Assembly (NCBI GenBank): GCA_026874595.1
Contig: CM049306.1
Span: 15,711,019-15,775,018, forward strand
Length of the DNA: 64,000 nt
Direction: 5' to 3'
Source of the DNA: Sipunculus nudus
Lineage: Eukaryota; Annelida; Sipuncula; Golfingiida; Sipunculidae
Positions within the stretch are counted from its first letter, which is position 1. The number at the start of each line of letters is the position of its first letter. The notes below the pieces were generated by a model. The model was given only the letters and a program-made list of their open reading frames with translations. It was not told the origin of the DNA and did not search any database. The position numbers and the translations under genes are program-made. Below are positions 12,184-24,441 of this stretch, in pieces.

Positions 12184-13536
12184 TACTACAGATGCATATT
12201 GAATGCAAAATTATAATACAGACCATCTCACTGATGGCAAAATCTTGAATCAAGTTGAGTATGGATACCAATTATTTATAATCCATGTACAGCCGTCTTT
12301 ATATACCCACAGAGAGCTGTATACCTGTGATTGTAAACATTGCCTGGCATGAGGAAGATCTAAAATCATAAATCTACATTTTTTAAAAGCTTTTAAAAAA
12401 CATTCTTGTCAATATAAACCATAGATAACCTGAAATCTAAATGTCTATAGAGGAATGATGCAACGGATGCTGATAAACTGGTGCCAGGCTAGATGTATCT
12501 GCTTCACACAGCTAACATATGGTAAAATGACTCAATTCAATCTATAGAATTCAGCCAAAATTCATTCATTGAACCCATAAAAGAGAAATATTATAAGAAT
12601 TATTCAGGGGATTATTCTTGTAGAATATTAAACAAATTGGCCTCAGTGGCATCAGTAAAAAAACGTTTTACAGGTTTATAACTAATATGGTAAAATAAAG
12701 CAAAATGGCTAAGTTACTTCCCATAACTCAGCCAAAAATCAGTGAACCAAAACCATTTGAACAAACTTGAATTATCAACATCCAAGGATAATTAATGTAT
12801 GAGATTTAAGAATTGGCCCAGTGGTTTTTGAGAAGAAGATCTTTGTAGCCACTGAGCTAAAATGGACTGTTACAGAATATGACTAAATTCAGCTTCCCAT
12901 AACTCAGCAAAAAGTCACTGAACTGAGACCATTTGAACAAACTTCAGAAAGCACTACCCTAGGATCATTTCTGTGCTATATTAAACAATTTGGCCAAATG
13001 GTTTCAGAGAAGATGTTTTTTGTAGCTGTCAGTATGATACGGGCACTGATGACCCCCTACAATAAAGGCTGATGCAGGTGGCGCCACCTATACCTCAATT
13101 TCTGATATGACTCATGTGACCAACATTGGCATAAAATTTGGTGATGATAGCTCCAGCCGTTTCTGAGATTGTAATTTTAGTATGCTTTTTTGGACAGATG
13201 ACTAAGTTCAACTTGGTGTAACTCGGTCAAAAATCACCAAACTTAAACCAGTCCAACAAAATTGAAAAAGATTGTTCCAGGACCATTTCTGTGAAATATT
13301 GGACATATGGCTGAACAGTTTCAGAGAAGAAGATTTTTAAAGCTTTTTGCTTTTTTCCTATAAAATCTAAGAAAATGCAGTTAACCAAAAAAATAAGCAA
13401 AATCCGATAGAGTTTTTTAGATGACTTATTTTTTGCATATAATTTCGTGATGCTAACTCTTGCCGTTTTCAAGATAGTATCGGTTAACGTACAGACGACG
13501 CCACCCCATCACATAAGCTCACAGGTTTGCTAAAAA
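12184..13536 (+). mobile_element. Family B 3' portion, copy 3, with 175-bp tandem core
   Basis: No family B 5' end is seen. It ends CATCACATAAGCTCACAGG, then TTTGCTAAAAA. A unit with AACTCAGCCAAAAATCA, ACCATTTGAACAAACTTGA and TTTCAGAGAAGA recurs near 12549, 12725, 12901 and 13220 (spacings about 176, 176, 319). One GGTGGCGCCACC occurs at about 13079. It may be an extension of copy 2 with a second 3' end. Confidence 0.65.
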
Positions 13537-13957
13537 TAATACTTGATTTAGATTTCACAATTTCAAATTGTGTCTTTATTTATCCATAATGTGCTTCATA
13601 CTGATGGGTTTAATTATATTTGTTAAAATCATTTAAAAGAAAAATGATTTCTTGCAGTGGGGGGGGGGGGGGGATTGGGGTGGTGATATGATAAAAACTG
13701 TACATCTGTCACAGCAGGGGATCTCCCCAAGTGACTGTAACAAATCAGAAACCCTGGCATAGCTGACTTCCATTGACCTGGAGTGGGACCCTGCATCTGT
13801 AATCTGTAATCAAAGCAAATGACTACAATGGAGCTTCAAGAAAAAAATCAATTACTAGCCTAATTTTCATGCTTTTATTTTCAAATTTCAGATTTAAACA
13901 AATTAAATACCTATGTTTACATGCTGTGAAAATTAAATCAATGGTACTTACAGGAAA
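13537..13957 (+). mobile_element. Family A core fragment
   Basis: From 13659 the G15 run and following sequence match 20250-20530 (ACCTGTCACAGCAGGGGATC-type text, AGTGACTG, then CTTACAGG). It breaks at an intact family A start (13958), suggesting that element inserted here. Confidence 0.6.
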
Positions 13958-16900
13958 AACAAGGGACCCATGGGTAATGGCGCTCAGCTGATCGTGATTG
14001 GACTATAAATGTTTCTCCACTGTGATACTATATCGAGTTGATAAAGCTTATGAATATCATGGACATGTTGGGCTATTATAAAGGAATGTAATGTAATATG
14101 TGAGTAAATGATAAATGAAATTACCTGACTGATGGATTAATAGAGTCAAATATAGTGGTTTATTTTTTATTTATTTAGGAGGGGTTGAAAATTGTGATAT
14201 ATTTTAGCAAATATGAATGCAATGACAGCAGTAATAAGCAGTAGTAGAATGATGATAAGGCTAGTTGTTGAAGGATCTAAAGTGTATGGTAGTCTGCAAG
14301 CTTTCAATTTGACAGATATGATGTTATGATTAACTATGCTGATGAAGTGATTCATGAATTTGTGACTGTATGACACAATATCTCTTTAGTCTTGACAAGG
14401 TACAGTATTGTGATGCCCATTATGTCTACATATTACACAATATTGACATAATTTCTGGCATGTACATAGGTACCTATGGACGAATAGTTATACAAAATAT
14501 TAAAGTATGAATATATCTGATTCATCTTGTTCTTGCTTATTGAGGCTGACTTTGGGATGGGGTTCGGAGAAGGGAAAAGTGAGGGCAGCACGAAGGTGGA
14601 TGTAGAAATATTCTATTGTAATGTTTTTCATTTATATAAGAATATGAAAAGCTAAGAGGAAAGGGGCCCTCCTACTTGGTTATGGTAAAGTTCTAAATAT
14701 ATGATTGCAAACTAATACTCTGACAAGACTGTCATGAAGAAAAACAGTAAAAGTTTTGAGATACTGTGATGCATATGAAAATTTACAGATGGACAGGCAA
14801 GTGGACAGAATGGACTAATACCTTTATTTCACTTTCAAGAGAATAATGCATTTAAGTTTATATATAAGCCAATTTTTTTAAGCATATCCACTTTTTCCAT
14901 TAAGAAGTTTTTATCTGAATCATTTTTTTTATTTACATGTTTTATAAATTTTTAATAAAAAAACTGAAAATATAAATTAAATTTTTAGAATTGTTGCAAA
15001 AGTTGCAATCATTATATATACCGAGTAAAAAACTGAAACTATAAGTTAAAATATTAGAATTGTTGCAAAAGTTGCAATCATCATATACCCAGAGTGTAGC
15101 TCATATTGGGTCATATTATGCATACACATATATTTTATTATTTTTAAATCATAAATGTTTAAACTGAATTTAAAAGAAAATAATGCCACAACATGGCATC
15201 TACAAGAATATTCCTTGAATCACTATTAAAAAGTTTTGCACATTGGAGTTTTCAGTACATGCTAAATTTTATTCACCAAAATAAAATAAAAGATTCAGTA
15301 AATTTGATAAAATAAAACATCTTTTCAAATAAAGTATACACACTGTTGGTTGAATGAGGGACAAACAATATCATTGTGCTAATTACTATCCCAGTTTTAA
15401 TTTATTACTGGAATTAATAGTCAATTTCACACCTGGTGAAGTTTTTACTCTTCTGAAGTAAGGAATTACGTATCTGATGAACATCCACACTTTTATAGCT
15501 ATAGACCACTTTGTGGACACAATTAAATATACACTTTAATCATTGTAACCCTGGTGGTACAATACAAAATCTAAAATGTAGCATAGCCTAGAATAAGAAT
15601 GAATCAAATACAGAAAATAATAACATTCATCTAGTTTATGCACCATCTGGGGGGGGGGGGGGGGCGGTTGAATGCAGGGCAGAGGAGAAGCCTGCTGGTA
15701 GTGGCCAAGCTGACCCAAGGCAAGCTGCCTGGGTTGGGTTACATAATGCAAGTGAAGGCTGTACTACTAGGTGGGCTAGATGTAAACAACACTTGACATG
15801 GTGTATGAAAACATGAATAAAAGCTATTCTTTCCAATAAATTTCTTTAAAATTTCAGAATTTAAAAGATTAAATCCTTATGTATATATGCTGTGAAAATT
15901 AAATCAACAGTGCCAAAGTTGGACAAAATTTAAGGTATTGATTTTTTATTTATGCTAATAACTTGAAAAATTTGCAAAATTCAGATCTAATTTTGGGTAA
16001 ACAATTGAATCTTGATTAAATAAAGTTATATTCCTGAAAAAAGTCTCTAGGTTCAGCAATTCTCATGTTAGGTGAGTAAATATATTTCCTGATTTTTAAA
16101 AAAATTGGATTTTGTTTTGGCACAAAACTTCAAAATAATACCCAATACTGACCTAATTTTTGTTATGTTCATAGAAAATGTATGAAAGAATGTGAATACT
16201 AAATACGATCAGAAACAGATCGGTGGTTTTGATATTAGGCAGCCTTGAAGTGTAACAATGGCTTTTTTTATGGAAAACGGAGTTTTTTTTTCCTTAATAT
16301 CTTGAAGGAACGAAGTCCTAATGACCCAATTTTCGGTATGGTAGGAGATTTTGGGGATATCTAAAATTATGCCAACAGCCTGGGGAGCATAGATTTGCAC
16401 TGAATGACCTACAGTCATCAAAGTGGACTGCTTGACAATGTAAGGGAATACAACAAGAGCCTCCAAAAAAATTCAATAACTAGCCTAATTTTGCAGCTTT
16501 TATTTTCAAATTTCAGATTTAAACATATTAAATCCTTATGTATACATGCTGTGAAAATTAAATCCACAGTACTTACAGGAAAAAAACGTGCAGTGGCCAA
16601 AGTTGGGCAAAATTTAAGGTACCAAATTTATATTTTTGCCAATATTTAAAAAAAATTAACAGATTTTGACCTAATTTTTGGAAAAAAGTCCCTACCTTTA
16701 ACACTTTTGGTCTTAAGTGACCAAATATGTTCCTGATTTTTTTACAAAGTCCATTATGTTTGGGCCCATAACTTTTTTAAATTATATAATACTGACTTAA
16801 TATCTGGCATGTACATAGGAACTATATAGAGGAATGTTTATGGTAAATATGAAGAAAACCAGATGAGCGGTTTTAATATTAGGCAGTCCTGAAGTGTGAA

Positions 16901-17120
16901 AATAGTTTTTTAATAAAAAATTGAGGTTTTTCCTTAATTTCTCAAAGGAACGAAGTCGCAAAGACCCAGTTTTCGGCTTGGTAGGAGATCTTGGGGCCAT
17001 CTAACAATATGCCAAATTTTGGATTTCTAGGTCTTACGGAGGGACAGACAGACGATGGACAATGGACCACGACTATAGCTCAAATGACTTATACTAAGTT
17101 ATAGTCAGCTGAGCTAAAAA
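13958..17120 (+). mobile_element. Family A element, subfamily II (3.16 kb)
   Basis: Begins AACAAGGGACCCATGGG and GCGCTCAGCTG. Ends GACTATAGCTCAAATGAC, then a duplicated TTATA-type spacer and GTCAGCTGAGCTAAAAA. Inside, 14604-16390 is a direct repeat of 304-2000 in the copy at 261-2151. G16 run at 15649-15664. No coding capacity. Confidence 0.72.
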
Positions 17121-18780
17121 TGTGTTCAACGCCTTATTGGCTTCAACTATATACTAATATAAGAAACATATAATAGTATTTTATGTCAGAAATACGCAGT
17201 AAAAAATAAGCATCACTTCGACTTATTTTTCTTGACATTTATGCGACATCATTGACAAAAAAAAACAAGGGACCTATGGGTCACGGCGCTCAGCTGATCA
17301 TGACTGAACTATAAATGTATCACCATTGTGATACTATATTTAGTCGACAAACCTTATGAATATCATGGACCTATTAGGCTATTATAAAGGAATATAATGT
17401 AATATGCGAGTAAATCATGTATGAAATTACCTGACTGATGGATTAATATGGAGTAAATATAGTGGTTTATTTTTTATTTATTTGGGAGCTGTTGAAAATA
17501 GCAATATATTTGAGCAAATATGAATGCAATGACAGTACACTAAGCAGTGGTAGAATGATGATAAGGCTATTTGTTGAAGGATCTATAGTGTATAGAAGTC
17601 CGCAAGATTTCAATTTGACATATATAATGTTATTATTAACTATGCTGAAGAGTGGATTTATGAATTGTGACTGTATGACATGATATCTCTTAGGTCTTGA
17701 CAAGGTACATTATATTGATGCCAACCACATCTACATATTACACAATATTGACATAATTTCTGGCACGTACATAGGCAACAAACAGTTATACAATATATAA
17801 AAATATGAATATATCTGATTCAACTTGTTCTCGTTTACTGAGGCTGACATTGGGACGGGGTTCAGAGAAGGAAACAGTGTGGGCAGCAAGGAGGGTTGGA
17901 TGTAGAGAGAAAAGGAGATAGAGAGAGAGGGAGGGAGCATTCAACAGTACTTAAACACCTGGAAGGTTAAAATCTAAAATATTATGAAATGTAGATAAAG
18001 TCTGAGAGAAAGAGGTAATCTAGGCTATGGTTGGTTGATATGATTGAAGAATTTGTTGCAAATAATATTTTAAGATCTGACCTTGCGCTTTCATTGGATA
18101 CCTTTTTGACAGGCTGTTGACAGTTCAACATTTTACACATTTGTCTAATGAGATCCAATTTTTTTTAATTTAAACTTGAATTAAACTGTTTTTTCTATTT
18201 TATGATATGTATACAGTTGCTATAAAATCCCCACTCCACAGGCGGAAGGACTTGATGGGGGGGGGGGGGGGTTACGATGGGAGTTACAACGCCTCTTTCT
18301 CTCTGTATATATTTTCTTCAAATTATTAAATTTTATGCTATAGCAATAGCACTATTGTTGACAGTGCGAAGGAGCAAGGACTTAGTGGGGTGGGGGGAGG
18401 GGATGGTGGGAGTTATAATACCCTTCCATATACGTACAGGATATGAAATTTAATTAATCAGAGCTTACAGGAAAAAAAAAGTTTATTCATAATTATTAAA
18501 TATTTAAAACGGGCAAGAAAGCTAGAGAAACAAAGCAAATAATTTTAATTTCCATTCTTCTGAGCCAGGAAATTATGAACAATTTTTACATAAATTCCCT
18601 TTTTTATAACATCATTTTTTTCCAGGTTTGAAAATGTAACTATACATTTAGAGTATAACATATATATGTGAATATTTCAGTTGATTCACATTTCTTAATT
18701 GCATCAACATATATATCTAATAAATTAGGTTTATAGTACCTGTCAACATAATGGGGTGGAGGGAGGAAGGGAGGCATAGG

Positions 18781-18868
18781 GGTGAGAGAGAGAGAAAGAG
18801 AGAGAGAGAGAAAGAGAGAGAGAGAAAGAGAGCTAGAAAGAGAGAAAGGGAAAGAGAGAGGAGAAAGG
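18781..18868. repeat. GA-rich simple repeat
   Basis: GAGAGAGA/AAGAGAG microsatellite tract inside the family A composite. Open frames across it are low-complexity artefacts. Confidence 0.9.
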
Positions 18869-21290
18869 CTCTCTGGTAATTACTGCCTGACCCAGCCTGA
18901 CCCAGACACTCACAGAAGCAGTAGGCAAGGAGTGAAGGTGTTATGTAACAGCCTGGAACACTGTTAACCAATGACTTGATGTAAACATTCAAGACATGGT
19001 GCTATAAATATGGGTCACTGTGCTCAGCTGAAGTTGGCCTTGAAGGTAAAAATCTAAAATAATAATGGAGGTCAAGTCTAAGATGAAAAGGTAATATATG
19101 CCATGGCTGGTTGACATGATTGGTTTGTATTGATGAGTGAGAAATTGTTGCAAATAATATTTTGTGACCAAACCATGCATTCTCTAATGTCAAAATTGAA
19201 GCATGTGAGCAGTTTGTGAACATAAGATGTATATTATTACCATGATCATTGGCTGGCTTTTTGATAGTTTGTTGACAGTTCAGTAGTTTACACATTTGCT
19301 CAATTGGATCTATTTTACATAATATATATTATTAAATATATGTATTTTTATTTTATAAAATGTATACAGTTGAAATATAACTGATGTCTCCAGTCCCCAG
19401 ATGCAAGAACCTGGTGGTGGTGGTTGGGGGGGGGGGGGGGGGGCTGGAATGATGGGAGTTACAACATCTCTGTATTAACATAGTGTATATACATATAGGA
19501 TTTCCACTTAATTCAACAATACTTACAAGATTAAATAGTCCATTCACAATTACATAATATTTAAAAAAGGACAGACAGACTGTTAGACAAACAAAGCTGA
19601 TAATATATTTTAATATTTTAAAGTCTTTCATCTGCAATATTACACATCTGAATACATAAGTTGCTTTCAAATTTCAGACTTTAATGGCTTAAATCCATAC
19701 ACATACAGCATATGAAAGTTATTTCAACAGTGCTTAAAGGAAAAATTTCATAATTAGTATATATATTTAATGATAAATAAGAGATGACGGACAGACAAGA
19801 GCTGATCACTTTATGTTCCATTCTCCTGGGGCAAGAATATGTTTCAATATTAGATCTTAATATTTTCTAATCCAATTATCTTTCAAATTGAAAAAATTGT
19901 ACACATTTGCATTAATAACTAATGTCCCAGTGCACAGGTGACAGTGAGGTGCTAAGGATCAATGACAGCTGGGGGGGGGGGGGAAGAGATGGGATTAACA
20001 ACACTTTTGCATAAACATTCAGGGCAAACAAAGCCTGATCTCCAATTCTGCTGAGGCTCGAAAATAATGAACACATGTTTGTATTAGATCCTCATTTTTT
20101 TATTTTAAGTTTAATTTGTATACATTTCCAATATAACATATATTTCTGAACATAAACGTTGATTCATAATTCTAAATTGCATCATCATAAATCTCAATCT
20201 TGTCATGTAACACCACATGATGCATACAAATGTATATTTATATATTCATGGGGGGGGGGGGGGGGGGAGGGGGTGTGATATGAGAACAATTGTACACCTG
20301 TCACAGCAGGGGATCTCCCCCAGTGACTGAAACAAATCAGGAACCCTGGCATAGCTGACTTCCAGTGACCTGGAGTGGCCTACCTGCATCTGGAACAAAG
20401 CAAGTGACTACAATAGACCCTCAAGATAAAATTCAATAACTAGCCTAATTTTCAACCTTTTAGTTTCAAATTTCAGATTTAAACACATTAAATACTTATG
20501 TTTACATTCTAAGAAAATTAAATCAACAGTACTCACAGGGAAAAAATGTGCCATGGTCAAAGTTGGGTAAAATTTCAGGTACTGATTTTATGTTTATGCT
20601 AATAACTTATAAAATTTACAAAATACAGATCTAATTTTGGGTATACAATTGAATCTTAATTAAACAAAGTTATATACTTAAAAAAAATTCTCTAGCTTCA
20701 ATAATTTTCATGAAACCTGAGTAAATATTTTTCCTGATTTTTTACAAAGTCAATTTTGTTTGGGCACATAACTTAAATCAATTACGCAATACTGACATCA
20801 TTTCTGGCATGTGCATAGCGAATGTATAGAAAAATATGTATATTATATATGATCAAAGTCAGATCAGTGGTTTTGATACTAGGCAGTCCTGAAGTGTAAC
20901 AAAGGGTTTTTAATGAAAAAATGAAGTTTTTCATTAATATCTCGAAGGAATTAAGTTCTGGTGACCAAATTCTTGGCATGGTAGGGGATTTTGGAGACAT
21001 CTTACTGTATGCCTAATTTAAGGAACTTAGAGCTGAAGCTAGGAAGCTGAGCTCTAGCAAACTGCATAACACTAGGTTAATGTAAACAATATGTGACATG
21101 GTGCTTGAAAACTTGAATAAAATCTACAGTTTTTGATCAACTGGTTTCAAATTTTATATGTTAACAGTTGAAATGCTAACAAAAACATGCTTTGAAAATT
21201 AAATCCACAGCAGTTACAGGAAAAAAACGTGCCATGGTCAAAGTTGGGCAAAGTTTAAGGTACCAATTTTTTATTTTTGCTAATATTTCA

Positions 21291-23913
21291 AACAAGGGAC
21301 CTATGGGTCACGACGCTCAGCTGTTATATATGATAAAAAAATATTATTTAGAAATGAGGCACATGCTGGTTTTGTGTGGTAATAAATATAAGCTGTATTA
21401 TGAGTTGTTGTTGTTTAGCTTATGTATGATTTTGATAGTACCTTTGGAGACAGGGAAGAGGATTGATTTCATTTGTTTTATTAACAAATGGAGTACTATT
21501 GTCACACAGATTTTGACTTTGCCATATAACTTATTTAAGCAGAACATATAATATAAGAGTTTAACTATTTATTAAAAAAAATTACAAATATTGTCCCAAA
21601 TATAATTTTTATAAAAAATAATAAGAGAATCATATGATTTTTTTAAATGAAATAAAACTGATATGATTATTAAAATAATATTAAAGAATATATTCATGAA
21701 TGCATTCATGAATACATTTTGAAAGTATTTGCACGAGTATTCATATACTTTCATTTTTACCTAAATTCCTATTCTTTATGCAAGAAATTTTATAATGGAG
21801 TACATAATCATATTCGTATTTAAATACAATTACAAAGTATTTGCACCATGTCTGGTATTTATTCAGTTTCACCAACCAATGATGTTGAGAATCCAGAATA
21901 TACAAAATTCACACATTTAATAATGATCATAAGTACCTGGTTTTATGGCTTTTATTTATATTAAAAAATAACTGTAAAAAAATTCATTTTGGACTAATTT
22001 CACATCAATGTACACACTAGACATAGTAGGAATCTAGATTAATATTATCAACTGCATCTTTGTCTATCATTAATTTCCTTCATATGATCCCTAATGATTA
22101 ATAATGAATAATATGATTTACTTCTTTATCATTAAAATTGAACTGAAAAATGCCATAGGTGACTGCATGGTGTTATTTGGAATATGTGACATTTTACCCA
22201 TCGATACAAGATTCTTATATCATCAGTAACTGCAAGTTAATTTCCTGTTATTATAAACTAACAAATTCCTTTTCTATTTTTCTTTAATTTGTTATTAAAA
22301 ACCAATAAAAATTTATTAATTTATTGTTTATTGTTATGTTGTTGGTTAAAACTACTAGATGAGTTGGGTTGGACACCTGGATCAACTGTGGCTGGCCATA
22401 AGCTGCCTGGATGCCTCGCCTCAAGCGTGCATAATTTGATGAAAGGTCAACAAGGTCAACATACAGGTGACTCAAGAGGGGCTGGAGAGAGCCAAAGTCT
22501 GACAGGGTCTCATAAAAAACATTAATAAAAGCTACAATTTTTGGCCAATTTCTTTCAGCTTTCTACACTAAAAAGCTGAAATCCTAATGTGTGCATGATA
22601 TGAAAATTATATCAACAGTGCTCACAGGACACAAACGTGCCATGGTCAAGGTTGGGCAAAATTTAAGGTACTAATTTTATATTTATACTAATAACTTATA
22701 AAATTTGAAAAATTCAGAACTAATTTTGGGTATTCAATTGAATCTTGATTAAAAAATGTTACATCCCTGACAAAAAAATCTCTAGCTTCAGCAATGCCCT
22801 TGTTAAGGGAGTAAATATATTTCTTGATTTTTTACAAAGTGCATTATGTTTGGGCCCATAACTTAAAACAATTACGCAATACTGACATCATTCTGGCATG
22901 TGCATAGAGAATGAAAAATATGTATATTATTTATGATTAAAGTCAGATCAGTGGTTTTGATATTAGGCAGTCTTGAAGTGTAACAATGGGTTTTTAATGG
23001 AAAATGAAGTTTTTCATTAATATCTCGAAGGTATTAAGTCCTAGTGACCAAATTCTTGGCATGGTAGGGGATTTTGGAGACATCTAACTGTATGCCGAAT
23101 TTAAGGAACTAAGAGCTGAAGCTGGGGAGCTGAGCTCTTGCAAACTGCATAACACTAGCTTAATGTAAACAATATGTTACATGGTGCTTGAAAACTTATT
23201 AAAATCTACAGTTTTTGATCAACTGGTTTCAAATTTTTGGTGTTAACAGTTGAAATGCTAACAAAAACATGCTGTGAAAATTAAATCCACAGTACTTACA
23301 GGAAAAAAACGTGCCATGGTCAAAGTTGGGCTAAATTTAAGGTACCAATTTTTATTTTTATTAATATTTTAGAAAATTTAAAAGATTTTCATCTAATTTT
23401 GGGTATACAATTTAATTTTGATTAATTAAAGTTATATTACTGGAAAAAAGGTCAATAGCTTTAACATTTTTTGTGTTAAGTGATCAAATATCTTTCCTGA
23501 TTTTTTACAAAATGCATAATGTTTGGGCCCATAACTTTTTTAAATTAAATAATACAGACATAATTTCTTGCATGTACATAGGAACTATATAGAGGAATAT
23601 TTATGGTAAATATGAGGAAAAACAGATGAGTGGTTTTGATATTAGGCAGTCCTGAAGTGTGAAAATAGGTTTTTAATAAAAAATTGAGGTTTTTCCTTAA
23701 TTTCTCAAAGGAACGAAGTTGCAAAGACCCAGTTTTCGGCTTGGTAGGAGATCTTGGGGACATCTAACATTATGCCGAATTTTGGATTCCTAGGTCTTAC
23801 GGTTTCAAAACGTGCCACATCTACGGACGGACGGACGGACGGACAGACGGACGGACGACGGACAATGGACCACGACTATAGCTCAGATGACTTATAGTCA
23901 GCTGAGCTAAAAA
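21291..23913 (+). mobile_element. Family A element, subfamily I, nested insertion (2.62 kb)
   Basis: 5' AACAAGGGACCTATGGGTC with CGCTCAGCTG. 3' (ACGG)n from 23824, then stem arms AGCTCAGATGAC and GTCAGCTGAGCT around TTATA, then AAAAA. It is collinear with 33098-35757 and 38993-41495 over nearly all its length. Flanks TTTCAAA and TTAAAAGATTTTGATC rejoin the outer element. No clear target duplication beyond A residues. Confidence 0.8.
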
Positions 23914-24441
23914 TTAAAAGATTTTGATCAAATTTTGGGTATACAATTTAATTTTGATTAATAAAAGTTATATTACTGGAAAAAAAGTGCTTAGCTTTAA
24001 CAAGTTTTGTGTTAAGTGATCAAATTTTTTTCCTGATTATTTACAAAATGCATTATGTTTGGGCCCATAACTTTTTTAAATTATATAATACAGACCCAAT
24101 TTCTGGCATGTACATAGGAACCATATAGAGGATTATTTATGGTAAATATGAGGAAAAACAGATGAGTGGTTTTGATATTAGGAAGTCCTGAAGTGTGAAA
24201 ATAGGATTTTAATAAAAAATTGAGGTTTTTCCTTAATTTCTCAAAGGAACGAAGTCGCAAAGACCCAGTTTTCGGCTTGGTAGGAGATCTTGGGGACATC
24301 TAACATTATGCTGAATTTTGGATTCCTAGGTCTTACGGTTTCAAAACGTGCCACATCGACGGACGGACGGACGGACGGACGGACGACGGACAATGGACCA
24401 CGACTATAGCTCAGATGTCTTATAGTCAGCTGAGCTAAAAA

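Larger units (their letters stand above)
17264..24441 (+). mobile_element. Composite family A region, subfamily III, containing a nested copy at 21291-23913
   Basis: The 5' end AACAAGGGACCTATGGGTC with GCGCTCAGCTG is at 17264. A decayed second start (TATGGGTCACTG) is near 19009. The interior carries G-runs at 18257, 19426, 19971 and 20250. The region ends at 24441 in (GGAC)n, AGCTCAGATG and GTCAGCTGAGCTAAAAA. Sequence left of 21291 continues, relative to an undisturbed copy, at 23914, so the middle block is a later insertion. Confidence 0.65.

Noticed and set aside
18717-18992. Minus-strand frame with a Ser/Leu-rich repeat and plus-strand Arg/Glu frame
   Set aside because: Both are translations of the GA microsatellite.
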